Assembly (NCBI GenBank): GCA_017618935.1
Contig: JAFZTG010000239.1
Span: 1-34,263 of the forward strand
DNA: 34,263 nt
Reading direction: 5' to 3'
Source: Bacteroidales bacterium
GTDB lineage: Bacteria; Bacteroidota; Bacteroidia; Bacteroidales; UBA1715
Shown: piece by piece, positions 25,661-34,263 of the stretch
Numbering within the stretch: position 1 is the first letter of the stretch
Layout: every line of letters begins with the position of its first letter
The notes under the pieces: model-generated
Databases searched by the model: none
What the model was told of the DNA's origin: nothing
Seen by the model: only the letters and a program-made list of their open reading frames with translations
Translations under genes and position numbers: made by a program

Positions 25661-28083
25661 TATGCTTCGCTTGCCACTAATTTTTTACGAATCTCCCAAA
25701 TGACAGCAGCCAAAAAACCTAAAAGAAGAATGACCGAAGACACGAGCGAAATTCTGTTACATGTGTAATATGTCTGTGGTTCAAACTTAAATTCTATCTG
25801 ATGTTGTCCCGCAGGAATTTCCATACCACGCAACACATAATTTGCACGGAAATGAGGAACTTTCTCCCCGTCAATGTAGGCGTTCCAACCTTTATCGTAG
25901 TAGATTTCCGAGAAGATTGCCACGCCGTCGTGCGTGTTGTTCGATGTGTAAACCAAATCCATCGGTGCATACGAGTTTAGTGTGATTGACGCTGACGAAT
26001 CAACCTGCAGGTCGCGGTTGTTCACCGTAAAACGCATATCGACAAAGGCTTCTTTTGCCGGGTTGAAGTCTTTCAACGACTGAATCTCCGTGTCGGCATT
26101 CGGAACCATGTGCACTGATTCCACAAACCACGCATCCCCCAATGCCTCTGGATTTCGCTGGGCAACAGGTTGCTGATTTTCTCCTGGAACTATGAAGTAT
26201 TTCGTGTTCAACATATTATATACGTCGAAGTTCCGCTTTGCCAAACAAGAATCAATCAATTCTTGGTACCGTTTCATCTTTGCACCGTGATACCCGCCGA
26301 TAGATTTATGGAAATACGATGTTGACGCATCGTTGAACGGACTTACCGTGAAGTTCATCACACGGAAATTCGGGTCTTTGTCGGCAAGAATCATTTTGTT
26401 TGCTGCATTTGCCTTGAAATAGTCTTTTGCTGGTTTGACAAAGTCGTCGTTGTTAAGAAAACGTTTGTTGACAGGAATCATATCCACCATAACCAAGGCG
26501 GCAAGCAAACAGATTGCCGGAATTTGTTTGAGTTTTTGGAATCGAACGAGTGCAAGAATGACAAACGTAATAATTACAAGTAATAATGTTCTCCATAAAT
26601 CGCTGCTCATCATTGCCTTACGGTCAGCGATGAGCGACGGGAGTAACCATTCTGGCAACATTTCGCTATCGTGTGTTCCGGCAAACGACCACAATCCCGA
26701 GGTGAAGATGAGTATCAGAAGAAATCCGCCCGTGATACCCAAGGCAATTGCTAATTTCTTGAAAGCGAGTTCTTTTTGTTCATCCTCGAAGAATTTTTTC
26801 AATGCAAGAATAGCCAACATTGGCATTGCAAATTCAGCCACAACAAGTATCATTGACACAGTTCGGAATTTGTTGTAGCCAGGGAAATAATCCAAAAACA
26901 AATCGGTGAGAGGCATAAAATTATGTCCCCACGCAAGCAAAATAGAGAAAAGCGATGCAAGTGCCAGCCACCATTTTGTGGTTCCTTCTACATAGAGCAA
27001 ACCAAAGATGAATAGGAAAATTACTATCGCTCCGATATATACGGGACCTGACGTGATTGGTTGTTCTCCCCAATATGTCGGCATACTTTTTACAACTTTC
27101 TTTGCATTGGGTACGCCGTTGGCTTTCAGGGTTTTAAATGTCTCGGAAGTTTCATCCAATTCGCCCATTGACGCTCCTCCCATAAAATTGGGAACAAGCA
27201 AGTCGATTGTTTCGGCAATGCCGTAACTCCACGCCGTAGCATAGTCTTTGTCAAGACCACCAGTTTTTTTGTCCTCGGTGTCGGTCAATTCCGACTTGCC
27301 ACGCATAGAATCTTTTCCGTAATCGTATGTCATATACAGATTACAACAGTTTGCCCCAAATGCGAGAATAAGTCCGGCAAGCAAGAATAACGAAGGTTTG
27401 ACGAAATTTTTGAAAATGGCTTTCGCCTTGATTGCCTCATACAAAGCAAAACAAACCAATACGGCACAAATCAATGCGGTGTAATAGGTTATTTGTAGGT
27501 GATTTACAATAAGTTGCAACGATAATACTAAAGAGAAGACACTCGCTCCGAGCAATGTTTTTCCCTGCATATACGTGGCATAAATTGCGGCAATAATCAG
27601 TGGCATATAGCCAAGAGCCGCCGCTTTTGTAATGTGCCCAGCCTCTATGATAATGTAAAAATACGTTGAAAATCCATAGAACAATGCTCCTAACATTGCT
27701 AACCAAATAGGAACATCAATAAGTAAAAGGGCAAGAAAGAAACATACCAAATACATTATTGCCAACATTTGTGGATGTTGGAAATTTGTATGAAAAATCT
27801 TGTGGATATATTGTGTCGCATTATGCGTCGTGATGCGGATAAGATAGGTCGGCATACCGCCAAACATACTATTCGTCCAAAGTTGCGGTTCGCCCGTTTG
27901 TTCCTCAAAATCGAGGGCTTCCTTCGCCATTCCCTGATATTGCAAAACGTCGTGTTGTTGCAAGGTTTTTCCGTCAAAAATCGGGTTGAAATATAAAAGG
28001 ACGATCCACGCAAATCCTACTATGATTGCCAAACTTGTTGCAATCGATTTCCAGTTCAAAGATTTTAAAATATTCATTTTCAT
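25660..28083 (-). CDS. YfhO-like multispanning membrane protein
   Basis: The 807-residue protein has many membrane helices (about 12-14, residues 10-555 plus one near the C-terminus at about 778-798) and a large extracytoplasmic domain at about 555-775 (FRVMNFTVSPFNDASTSYFHKSIGGYHGAKMKRYQEL, DVYNMLNTKYFIVPG). This layout and the sequence LEIPAGQHQIEF-like ending match YfhO-family proteins (GT-C-like fold). In Firmicutes, YfhO is linked to glycosylation of lipoteichoic acid; in Bacteroidota the acceptor is unknown. The next gene is a flippase, so a role in lipid-linked sugar metabolism or envelope glycosylation is plausible but inferred. Confidence 0.85.
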   Translation of the reverse strand: MKMNILKSLNWKSIATSLAIIVGFAWIVLLYFNPIFDGKTLQQHDVLQYQGMAKEALDFEEQTGEPQLWTNSMFGGMPTYLIRITTHNATQYIHKIFHTNFQHPQMLAIMYLVCFFLALLLIDVPIWLAMLGALFYGFSTYFYIIIEAGHITKAAALGYMPLIIAAIYATYMQGKTLLGASVFSLVLSLQLIVNHLQITYYTALICAVLVCFALYEAIKAKAIFKNFVKPSLFLLAGLILAFGANCCNLYMTYDYGKDSMRGKSELTDTEDKKTGGLDKDYATAWSYGIAETIDLLVPNFMGGASMGELDETSETFKTLKANGVPNAKKVVKSMPTYWGEQPITSGPVYIGAIVIFLFIFGLLYVEGTTKWWLALASLFSILLAWGHNFMPLTDLFLDYFPGYNKFRTVSMILVVAEFAMPMLAILALKKFFEDEQKELAFKKLAIALGITGGFLLILIFTSGLWSFAGTHDSEMLPEWLLPSLIADRKAMMSSDLWRTLLLVIITFVILALVRFQKLKQIPAICLLAALVMVDMIPVNKRFLNNDDFVKPAKDYFKANAANKMILADKDPNFRVMNFTVSPFNDASTSYFHKSIGGYHGAKMKRYQELIDSCLAKRNFDVYNMLNTKYFIVPGENQQPVAQRNPEALGDAWFVESVHMVPNADTEIQSLKDFNPAKEAFVDMRFTVNNRDLQVDSSASITLNSYAPMDLVYTSNNTHDGVAIFSEIYYDKGWNAYIDGEKVPHFRANYVLRGMEIPAGQHQIEFKFEPQTYYTCNRISLVSSVILLLGFLAAVIWEIRKKLVASEA

Positions 28084-28127
28084 TCTTTTGTGATTTGAAT
28101 ATCAAATCGGTTTTATAAAATTCGTTG

Positions 28128-28135
28128 CGAAGATA
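28128..28135 (-). promoter_or_regulatory. -7 box of YfhO-flippase-GH43 promoter (TATCTTCG)
   Basis: On the minus strand this reads TATCTTCG inside an 18-mer ATTGTATCTTCGCAACGA that occurs identically before leuS. It lies about 45 nt upstream of the ATG, in the 68-bp gap behind the BamA-like gene. Confidence 0.55.
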
Positions 28136-28151
28136 CAATTATTTCGTAAGA

Positions 28152-29312
28152 TTAGAATGCTTCACGCATAGTCATATAAATGCCAGAATCTCCAAAACTG
28201 CCACGACCGTAGTCGAGACGGAGGTTTATGACGTTTTTCGTGTCGCTTTGGAAACGTATGCCACCGCCATACACATATTTCATGTGGGAAAATTGTACTT
28301 CCGAAATGTTTTCATACGTGTTGCCCAATCCGCCAAAGAGCACCAGACCAAAGCGGTTCCAAATGTGTTTCCGTAATTCACATTGGGCAAAGTAGGCATT
28401 TTTGTCAATGTAAATGTATTTGTTGGAAATACCGCGAAGTCGCGTCATGCCACCTAACTGATACAGGCTATAAAACGGTATGTCACCTTCGCTCATACCA
28501 CAAAACAATTGTGTGGCTAAAATAAAATCTTTGTAAAGCGTGATATATTTTCGAGCATTTATCTCAACCTCGTAAAACGAATACGCATCTTCTATGTAAG
28601 GGGCGAAATACTTGATACCCAATGTGATATATTCACCGTGAGCGGGATAATTCACATTGTCGCGACGGTCGAAGGTGAAATGGGGACCAAAGCCCACAAG
28701 CGTTTTGTTTTTTTGCAGAGGAACGTCCAAGCCCTCTTCGTTTGCTCCTTGCGAGGTGTAGTCGCGATGCGATATGTCGAACATAAAACCAAGATACACG
28801 GTTGAGGTCAGTTCTTTTGATACGTTGCCGCTAATGAGCAAGTCTTTCATGTCGAATTTTACGGGATTGGTGTTGAGCGTGTCGTTGCCGATTCCGTAAA
28901 ACTTATCGGGCGAGATCTGATATTGAATCAATGTATTTACGACAATGCCGTGGCTTGCGTAAATCATCATATCTGTTTTAAAATTGAGCCATTTCTTTGT
29001 GGAATACGATATGTTGGTGGAAATTGACGTGGGACGGAAAAAGACAATCTTTTTTCTGTCTTTTTCTTTCGGCGAGATTGATACCAACGATAATGCGCCT
29101 ATTGACAATCCGCTCGCGGGGTCAATTCCAGCACTGGGATAATATTTCACTGCCACACGACCACGGGAATACTCGAAGTGGCTCATTACCTTGTCAATGA
29201 TATTTTGAGAATACGTTGTGTCGGCGGGAGAGACAAATAAACTGTCGTTTTCTTGGGCAACGCAAAATGAAGATACTAATAATAGTAGCACGATGAGCGT
29301 TTTGTTCTTCAT
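28152..29312 (-). CDS. Omp85/BamA-like outer-membrane beta-barrel protein
   Basis: Starting at the ATG at 29312 the protein is 386 residues with signal peptide MKNKTLIVLLLLVSSFCVAQ; an upstream TTG would add 5 residues and is unlikely. The remainder is a beta-barrel resembling the C-terminal 'surface antigen' domain of Omp85 proteins. It includes alternating amphipathic strands and the GGMTRLRGI segment, corresponding to the conserved loop-6 (V)RG(F/Y) motif. It ends in aromatic Phe (MREAF), as outer-membrane barrels often do. POTRA domains are absent (only about 35 residues before the first strands), so it is not a full BamA or TamA. Bacteroidota have many such short Omp85-like barrels with unknown function. 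Confidence 0.85.
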   Translation of the reverse strand: MKNKTLIVLLLLVSSFCVAQENDSLFVSPADTTYSQNIIDKVMSHFEYSRGRVAVKYYPSAGIDPASGLSIGALSLVSISPKEKDRKKIVFFRPTSISTNISYSTKKWLNFKTDMMIYASHGIVVNTLIQYQISPDKFYGIGNDTLNTNPVKFDMKDLLISGNVSKELTSTVYLGFMFDISHRDYTSQGANEEGLDVPLQKNKTLVGFGPHFTFDRRDNVNYPAHGEYITLGIKYFAPYIEDAYSFYEVEINARKYITLYKDFILATQLFCGMSEGDIPFYSLYQLGGMTRLRGISNKYIYIDKNAYFAQCELRKHIWNRFGLVLFGGLGNTYENISEVQFSHMKYVYGGGIRFQSDTKNVINLRLDYGRGSFGDSGIYMTMREAF

Positions 29313-29334
29313 TACTTCCGTTGTCAATTTTTTG

Positions 29335-29342
29335 CAAAGATG
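29335..29342 (-). promoter_or_regulatory. Possible -7 box of Omp85-like gene
   Basis: On the minus strand this reads CATCTTTG, 7 of 8 bases of TAnnTTTG, 22 nt before the ATG. It lies in the divergent gap, back to back with the plus-strand promoter. Confidence 0.4.
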
Positions 29343-29360
29343 TGAATTTTATTTCACATT

Positions 29361-29394
29361 TTTGAGAAACTATGACGAAGTATCATTATTTTTG
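29361..29394 (+). promoter_or_regulatory. Promoter of lipoprotein-papain-DUF4250 operon
   Basis: TTTG (29361-29364) and TATTTTTG (29387-29394) lie 22 nt apart and match the Bacteroidota -33 and -7 elements. The ATG is 28 nt downstream. This is the best complete promoter in the window. Confidence 0.65.
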
Positions 29395-29421
29395 TATTTT
29401 TACCATCGTAAAAAATGTACA

Positions 29422-30273
29422 ATGAAGATTTATAAATTAGTGTTTTTGTGCTTGTGTGTATTGTTTTCTTCGTGTTCCCACGCCGAACAAAAGGAGATAT
29501 ACGCAAAAGATATTATCAAGCAGTTGACCAAAGGCAAGGACGTGATGATTTATAACAAAATCATTATGGATGACTTGGATTTTACGGCAGTAAAGAATGA
29601 ACAACCATTGCGGACGGGGCAATTACAAAATGTGATTACGGGTAATGTCTTTTTTCACAGTTGCGTATTTATGGGTAATGTAACCACAAACAATAAAGTC
29701 GGTACAGGAAACCAGCCCACCCAAACGAAGTTCAATGAAAACGTCATTTTTCAATTGTGTGATTTCCGCGGCGAAGCCAATTTCGAGAATGCGATTGTAA
29801 TGGGCTCTGCCGATTTCTCGCAGTCGGCATTCCGTAAAAAAGCCAATTTCAACAATTTTGTCGTTTTAGGGAAAGACACCTATTTTTCTGAAATAGAGGC
29901 AGAAGATTCATTTTCAATGATTTATGCTTCGTTTGGAGGAAATTTCTACATTATGGATGGCAAATTTCAAAAAGATTTTTGCCTGCAAAATGCAATGATT
30001 AACGGAAAACTTTTGGCAAATGGCAATACTTGTTCAGGGAATGCCGAATTTGATATGATGACCGTTCAAGGACGAGCGATTTTTAACTATATGCAATGTG
30101 AAAAACAGGCATCGTTTATTCAATCACGCTTTTTTGATGACGCAGAGTTTGTTGGCACAAATTTTGCTGATTCTGCGAACTATGAAAGTGCATATTTTTA
30201 TGGAAAATTACTATTGGGTGACAAGGAGATTCCTTGCCCTCGTAAATACGAAGAACTTATAAAAAACGAATAA
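29422..30273 (+). CDS. Pentapeptide-repeat-like lipoprotein
   Basis: From the ATG at 29422 the protein is 283 residues, beginning with a lipoprotein signal peptide (MKIYKLVFLCLCVLFSSC, lipid Cys18). The upstream extension in the same frame lacks a signal and spans the promoter, so it is not coding. From about 85 to 270 a repeated A(D/N)F/AxF pattern appears (VIFQLCDFRGEANFENAI, ADFSQSAFRKKANFNNF, AEFDMMTVQGRAIFNYM, ASFIQSRFFDDAEF, FVGTNFADSANYESA), the mark of pentapeptide-repeat quadrilateral beta-helices. Function is unknown; a role as a surface scaffold is an inference. It precedes the papain-like gene by 21 nt in an operon. Confidence 0.8.
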   Translation: MKIYKLVFLCLCVLFSSCSHAEQKEIYAKDIIKQLTKGKDVMIYNKIIMDDLDFTAVKNEQPLRTGQLQNVITGNVFFHSCVFMGNVTTNNKVGTGNQPTQTKFNENVIFQLCDFRGEANFENAIVMGSADFSQSAFRKKANFNNFVVLGKDTYFSEIEAEDSFSMIYASFGGNFYIMDGKFQKDFCLQNAMINGKLLANGNTCSGNAEFDMMTVQGRAIFNYMQCEKQASFIQSRFFDDAEFVGTNFADSANYESAYFYGKLLLGDKEIPCPRKYEELIKNE

Positions 30274-30294
30274 TTTACTTAAAACTTGAAAATT

Positions 30295-31959
30295 ATGTTA
30301 CGTAAATTGAACTCGAAATTTATTGCACTCTTGGTTGGTGTTTCGTTATTGTTTCAAAGTTGTCAGAATGAAGAATTAAATCAGTTGCTACTCGAAATTT
30401 TAGTAGAGGCGGCAAGCGGATGGCTTTTTGACGAAGAAGATATGGACAATATTCCCGATGATGTTGTCATTGACCCTGATCAGGACAACAAGGACTATGC
30501 CTCAAAAGTTGATTTGTCGGCAAAATTCCCTCCAATTGGAGATCAAGGAAGTTATGGAACTTGTGTTGCTTGGGCGACAGGATATAATTTCAAGACGGCT
30601 TTGGATGCAATAGACAATGGCTGGACTTCGACACAGTTGGCAAGTTCGTCAAATCAGACCAGTCCTGCTGATTTGTGGGCTGCAATTCCTAAGGGCTCAA
30701 GAGGAAGCGATTGTAACGGTACGAACTTCGAACCTGCATTGAACGCCTTAATTTCGAGTGGTGCAGCTTCGCTTTCATCGGTGCCATACTCTAAACTGAG
30801 TTGTACAAGCACTTCGCCAAAGGGAAATTCGTCAAACAAACTTGCGAACTTTAGAAAGATTTGTTCCGAAACAGAAGGAAAAACGGTAAATAATTTCAAA
30901 TACTATTTGAATCAAGGACGTCCGATTGCTATTGGAGCAAAGTTGGGTGACAATTTTATGTCGTGGAACAGTTCTGCTGTAATAAAATCCGACACTTACA
31001 AAAATCCTGGTATGCAACATGCTTATCACGCAATGGTTTTGACAGGATACGACGATAGCAAACACGCTTTCCGTGTACGTAACTCGTGGGGAAAAAGTTG
31101 GGGTGACAACGGTAGCATTTGGGTTGATTATGATTTCTTCTTGAATAGCTTTGTCTTCGCCGCTTTCGTCGGTCAAAACAAGAACAGCGTTTCGGTTTCG
31201 GGCTCTACCATTGCTTCGGAAGACAGAACGTCGGGTTACGATTTGTTGGCTTATTCTGCTGTTGATGCTGATTATGACGATGCCGAAGATCCTGACAGCG
31301 AGGATCCAAATTGGCGTAAAGTAACATATAGCATTTTCAATTCGGGAACATTGGACATTTCTGCTTCTAAAAACTGGACTGCCATATATATGTATTACAA
31401 TGCGAATAATGCCAAGGAATATGGTATCATTTACGAAGATTACTATACGAAAGACTATGGCGACAATGACGATCATTACGGCGTACTGCCTGAGGATAGC
31501 ACGGATGCCTCGTGTGGTGGATATTGGAACAATCTGGATATAGCAGCAGGAGACGAGGTAGGTGACGGATATTCTATTGCATATTGGATGCCACAGGTAA
31601 CGGGAAAATATTACTTGGTTGTAATGGCCGATGCATATGATGCCATTGCCGAAGGAAATGAGGATAATAATTTCTTTTTCATTACGGCAGAAAATGGTAA
31701 ACCATTGGAGTTTGTGAACGGTATAGTACAAAATATGCCGAGCATAAGTAGCACGCTGAAATCATTGAGAACGCCAGGACAATTTGAGAATACGGAACAT
31801 CAGACTCCTGTTACCAGCGTAAATCTCAATGCCTATACGCCAGTTGAAATTAGTCGCTTGCTGTTGTACGAAAAACGTACGGGAAAATTGGCTAAAAGAG
31901 TACAGGAATATCGTTTGAAATCGGCTACACACGCAACGGCAAAAAGAATTGTCAAGTAA
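30295..31959 (+). CDS. Papain-family (C1) cysteine peptidase lipoprotein with CARDB-like region
   Basis: From the ATG at 30295 the protein is 554 residues; a TTG 9 nt upstream is less likely. A lipoprotein signal ends at LLFQSC (Cys23). The peptidase domain (about 70-300) has the C1 motifs: Gln84 and Cys90 in PIGDQGSYGTCVAW, His245 in HAYHAMVLTGYDD and Asn263 in VRNSWGKSWG, so the triad and oxyanion Gln are intact. Residues about 330-480 resemble a CARDB beta-sandwich (KVTYSIFNSGTLDI ... YYLVVMADAYDAIAEGNEDNNFF), an adhesive or substrate-binding type. The rest (about 490-554) is basic and unassigned. The protein is probably surface-anchored and may cleave extracellular protein; substrate unknown. 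Its TAA overlaps the DUF4250 ATG. Confidence 0.88.
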   Translation: MLRKLNSKFIALLVGVSLLFQSCQNEELNQLLLEILVEAASGWLFDEEDMDNIPDDVVIDPDQDNKDYASKVDLSAKFPPIGDQGSYGTCVAWATGYNFKTALDAIDNGWTSTQLASSSNQTSPADLWAAIPKGSRGSDCNGTNFEPALNALISSGAASLSSVPYSKLSCTSTSPKGNSSNKLANFRKICSETEGKTVNNFKYYLNQGRPIAIGAKLGDNFMSWNSSAVIKSDTYKNPGMQHAYHAMVLTGYDDSKHAFRVRNSWGKSWGDNGSIWVDYDFFLNSFVFAAFVGQNKNSVSVSGSTIASEDRTSGYDLLAYSAVDADYDDAEDPDSEDPNWRKVTYSIFNSGTLDISASKNWTAIYMYYNANNAKEYGIIYEDYYTKDYGDNDDHYGVLPEDSTDASCGGYWNNLDIAAGDEVGDGYSIAYWMPQVTGKYYLVVMADAYDAIAEGNEDNNFFFITAENGKPLEFVNGIVQNMPSISSTLKSLRTPGQFENTEHQTPVTSVNLNAYTPVEISRLLLYEKRTGKLAKRVQEYRLKSATHATAKRIVK

Positions 31960-32138
31960 TGGAACATCTTCCACAAGATCCTTTTATGCTGATGAGTTTC
32001 ATCAATATGAAACTCCGTGATCAGTATTCTTCTCTCGAATCTCTTTGTGAAGATATGCAAATAGACAAGGAAGAAATCATTTCCCGCCTTGCGAATGTCG
32101 GTTTTGAATATAGTAAAGAAAACAACAAATTCTGGTGA
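31959..32138 (+). CDS. DUF4250 small protein (59 aa)
   Basis: The frame begins with ATG sharing the last A of the papain-like gene's TAA (TAATG) and encodes 59 residues ending in NNKFW. MEHLPQDPFMLMSFINMKLRD and the segment with SLCEDMQIDKEEIISRLANVGFEY match the DUF4250 family (LPQDPxMLLSxVNxKLRD...). The protein is cytoplasmic and mostly helical, with a possible helix-turn-helix-like arrangement; function is unknown. Coupling to a surface lipoprotein peptidase gene is unexpected for a small cytosolic protein. Confidence 0.8.
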   Translation: MEHLPQDPFMLMSFINMKLRDQYSSLESLCEDMQIDKEEIISRLANVGFEYSKENNKFW

Positions 32139-32170
32139 TAGTGTGATGCTTAGTCGTCGTTTAAATCATG

Positions 32171-32222
32171 AAAAGAGAGACATTCCAATTTGAAGCGCCT
32201 CTCTTTTTTGTATAAAAATATT
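32171..32222 (+). terminator. Intrinsic terminator of lipoprotein-papain-DUF4250 operon
   Basis: AAAAGAGAG (32171-32179) pairs with CTCTCTTTT (32209-32217), followed by further T residues. The loop is long (29 nt), so it is modest in strength. It separates the operon from leuS. Confidence 0.55.
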
Positions 32223-32234
32223 TAAGAAAAATTG

Positions 32235-32242
32235 TATCTTCG
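32235..32242 (+). promoter_or_regulatory. -7 box of leuS promoter (TATCTTCG)
   Basis: TATCTTCG lies 24 nt before the leuS ATG, in the 18-mer ATTGTATCTTCGCAACGA (32231-32248) shared exactly with the YfhO-operon promoter. No T-box or leucine leader is visible. Confidence 0.55.
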
Positions 32243-32266
32243 CAACGATTTTTCAAACATAGTGTT

Positions 32267-34263
32267 ATGGATTACAATTTTACCGAAATTGAGCAGAAAT
32301 GGCAGGCGTATTGGGAAAAGAACAAAACCTTTAAGACTGTTTTAGACACATCGAAACCGAAATTTTATGCACTTGACATGTTCCCGTATCCGTCGGGAGC
32401 TGGGTTGCACGTCGGTCACCCCGAGGGTTATACGGCTACCGATATTGTGAGCCGATACAAACGTATGAAGGGCTTCAACGTGCTTCATCCTATGGGCTGG
32501 GACGCATTCGGTCTGCCTGCTGAACAATATGCTATTCAAACAGGAACACATCCTGCCATTACGACCAAGAAAAACTGCGACACGTTCCGTCGCCAAATCA
32601 AGGCGTTGGGCTTGAGTTACGACTGGGACCGCGAAATAAATACCACCGACCCGAAATATTACAAATGGACTCAGTGGATTTTCATTAAACTCTACAACAC
32701 GTGGTTCGACAAGGAACAACAAAAAGGTCGCCCAATTTCAGAATTGCCAATTCCTGCCGATATTGAGGCAAAAGGTAAGGAAGAAGTACGAAAGTATGTT
32801 GATTCCCAACGTCTTGCATACTACGACAATGCTCAAGTTTGGTGGTGTCCGAATTGTAAGACTGTGTGTGCAAACGAGGAAGTTTTGAACGATGGCTCAC
32901 ATGAGAAATGTGGTTGCCAAGTTAATCGTAAGAATTTGAAACAATGGATGTTACGTATTCCGTTGTATGCAGAACGTTTGTTGCAAGGACTTGATGGCTT
33001 GGACTGGCCTGCCGGCGTTAAGGATATGCAACGTAACTGGATTGGTCGTTCCACAGGTGCCGAAGTTGATTTTGAGCTCAACGGCGTGGATGCAAAACTG
33101 ACGGTGTACACCACTCGTTGCGATACATTGTTTGGCGCAACGTACATGGTTATTGCGCCCGAACATCCAATGATTGACTTGATTGTCACTGCCGACCAGA
33201 AAGCCACGGTTGACGAGTATCGCAAACAGGCTTCAATGAAGTCTGACTTGGATAGAACAGAATTGGCGAAAGAGAAAACAGGCGTATTCTCTGGCCGTTA
33301 CGCCAAAAATCCTGTAAACGGAACGTTGATTCCTATCTGGGTTGCCGACTATGTACTGATGGGTTACGGAACAGGCGCGATTATGGCCGTTCCCGCTCAC
33401 GATACACGCGACTGGGAGTTTGCAAAGAAATTCAATTTGCCGATTATCGAGGTTTTGAAATCCGAAGTCGATGTGCAACAACAAGCGTGGACTGAAGACG
33501 GAATCCACGTAAATTCTGGATTTCTTGACGGATTGAACAAGAAAGACGCTATTGAAAAAATGATTGCTTGGCTTGCCGAACGTAAATTGGGCAAGGCAAC
33601 TGTTAATTATAAGATCCGTGACTGGTTGTTCAGCCGTCAGCGTTACTGGGGCGAGCCGTTCCCAATCATTCACTGGGAAGACGGCGAAGTTACGATGGTT
33701 GACGAAAAAGACCTTCCTCACAGATTGCCGGAACTGACGAAATACGAGCCGAGCGACACAGGCGAATCTCCGTTGGCAAATGCTACGGAATGGCTCAACG
33801 TAGTTGACAAAAACGGTCGCAATGGTCGTTACGAAACCAATACGATGCCGCAATGGGCTGGCTCGTGCTGGTATTACCTTCGCTACACTGACCCGACAAA
33901 TGATTCCGCTCCGTTCTCGGTTGAAGCGGAAAATTATTGGATGCCAGTTGATTTGTATGTGGGTGGTGCAGAACATGCTGTGCTTCACTTGCTCTACAGC
34001 CGTTTCTGGCATAAGGTTTTGTTCGATTTGGGCATAGTCCACACCGATGAACCGTATAAAAAATTGTTCAACCAAGGTATGATTTTGGCGTTTGCCTACG
34101 AAACACAGGCTGGTGCGAAAGTTACGTCAGATAAGGTTGAAGAGCGTGATGGCAAATTCTTCCACAAAGAAACGGGCGAAGAACTTCGCCAAATTGTGGC
34201 AAAAATGTCGAAATCGTTGAAGGATGTGGTAAATCCCGATGATGTGATTGCCCACTATGGTGC
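32267..34263 (+). CDS. leuS: Leucyl-tRNA synthetase (3' end beyond window)
   Basis: The frame runs open to the window edge, giving the first 665 residues of a protein normally about 900-950. Class I synthetase motifs are intact: the HIGH-type HVGH (48-51) in [16 protein letters not shown], the CP1 editing domain ([28 protein letters not shown]), the [11 protein letters not shown] segment and the KMSKS loop near the end ([12 protein letters not shown]). It charges tRNA-Leu with leucine in the cytoplasm. The Zn-site-like CPNCKTVC and CGCQV near residue 200 are the zinc-binding insert of bacterial LeuRS. Only the C-terminal anticodon-binding part is missing, through truncation by the window. Confidence 0.97.
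   Translation, partial: MDYNFTEIEQKWQAYWEKNKTFKTVLDTSKPKFYALDMFPYPSGAGLHVGHPEGYTATDIVSRYKRMKGFNVLHPMGWDAFGLPAEQYAIQTGTHPAITTKKNCDTFRRQIKALGLSYDWDREINTTDPKYYKWTQWIFIKLYNTWFDKEQQKGRPISELPIPADIEAKGKEEVRKYVDSQRLAYYDNAQVWWCPNCKTVCANEEVLNDGSHEKCGCQVNRKNLKQWMLRIPLYAERLLQGLDGLDWPAGVKDMQRNWIGRSTGAEVDFELNGVDAKLTVYTTRCDTLFGATYMVIAPEHPMIDLIVTADQKATVDEYRKQASMKSDLDRTELAKEKTGVFSGRYAKNPVNGTLIPIWVADYVLMGYGTGAIMAVPAHDTRDWEFAKKFNLPIIEVLKSEVDVQQQAWTEDGIHVNSGFLDGLNKKDAIEKMIAWLAERKLGKATVNYKIRDWLFSRQRYWGEPFPIIHWEDGEVTMVDEKDLPHRLPELTKYEPSDTGESPLANATEWLNVVDKNGRNGRYETNTMPQWAGSCWYYLRYTDPTNDSAPFSVEAENYWMPVDLYVGGAEHAVLHLLYSRFWHKVLFDLGIVHTDEPYKKLFNQGMILAFAYETQAGAKVTSDKVEERDGKFFHKETGEELRQIVAKMSKSLKDVVNPDDVIAHYG

Noticed and set aside
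29218..29421. N-terminal extension of the pentapeptide lipoprotein frame.
   Set aside because: It would span the -33/-7 promoter and lacks a signal peptide; the ATG at 29422 gives a proper lipobox.
30832..31731. Minus-strand 299-codon frame opposite the papain-like gene.
   Set aside because: It has no promoter or recognisable motif, while the plus frame has an intact C1 triad.
32342..34075. Several long minus-strand frames opposite leuS (up to 280 codons).
   Set aside because: LeuRS motifs (HVGH, KMSKS, editing domain) lie in the plus frame; the minus frames are composition shadows.

Overview
The window reads as a chromosome segment from an uncultured-type or lesser-known member of the Bacteroidales (phylum Bacteroidota). 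Three things support this. Promoters follow the Bacteroidota pattern TAnnTTTG (often TATCTTCG or TATCTTTG) with weak or no Shine-Dalgarno sequences. Several predicted surface lipoproteins begin with a signal peptide ending in a lipobox. The largest gene ends in a type IX secretion (T9SS) type A sorting domain. Intergenic AT-rich repeats and short palindromes typical of the group are also present.

Layout. 1-800: a hairpin followed by a 5'-truncated RhuM/PLD-like pseudogene that abuts the stop codon of a HAD phosphatase gene. 793-3028: HAD phosphatase, then riboflavin synthase (ribE) overlapping comF, all on the minus strand. 3159-5451 (minus): a compact unit of a tandem SiaB-like kinase, SiaC, a tRNA-Arg(CCT) wedged between two genes, and a secreted TPR protein whose start codon lies 4 nt after the tRNA. 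5597-8000 (plus): a beta-helix lipoprotein overlapping an exported endonuclease/exonuclease/phosphatase. 8054-11721 (minus): yifB/comM, ddl and a class IV aminotransferase, with strong terminator, operator-like dyad and repeat sequences between them.

11865-22535 (minus) is one gene for a 3556-residue T9SS cargo. It carries an N-terminal GH8 catalytic domain, carbohydrate-binding-like modules, about 12 Ig-like repeats, about 8 BIG2-like repeats, a FIVAR-like helical segment and a C-terminal sorting domain. 22695-28083 (minus) is a three-gene, translationally coupled operon: YfhO-like membrane protein, Wzx/MATE-like flippase and a signal-less GH43. Next comes a BamA/Omp85-type outer-membrane barrel gene (28152-29312, minus).

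From 29422 on the plus strand there is a divergent operon of a pentapeptide-repeat lipoprotein, a papain-family lipoprotein with a CARDB-like C-terminal region, and a 59-residue DUF4250 protein. After a terminator, the window ends inside leuS (leucyl-tRNA synthetase, truncated by the window edge).

Taken together, the region mixes housekeeping genes (ribE, comF, yifB, ddl, leuS, tRNA) with cell-surface and glycan functions. The points most worth following up are the giant GH8 adhesin-like enzyme, the tandem-domain SiaB/SiaC module with an embedded tRNA, and the pentapeptide lipoprotein-papain-DUF4250 operon. No CRISPR array, rRNA, complete insertion sequence, integrase or phage gene was seen.
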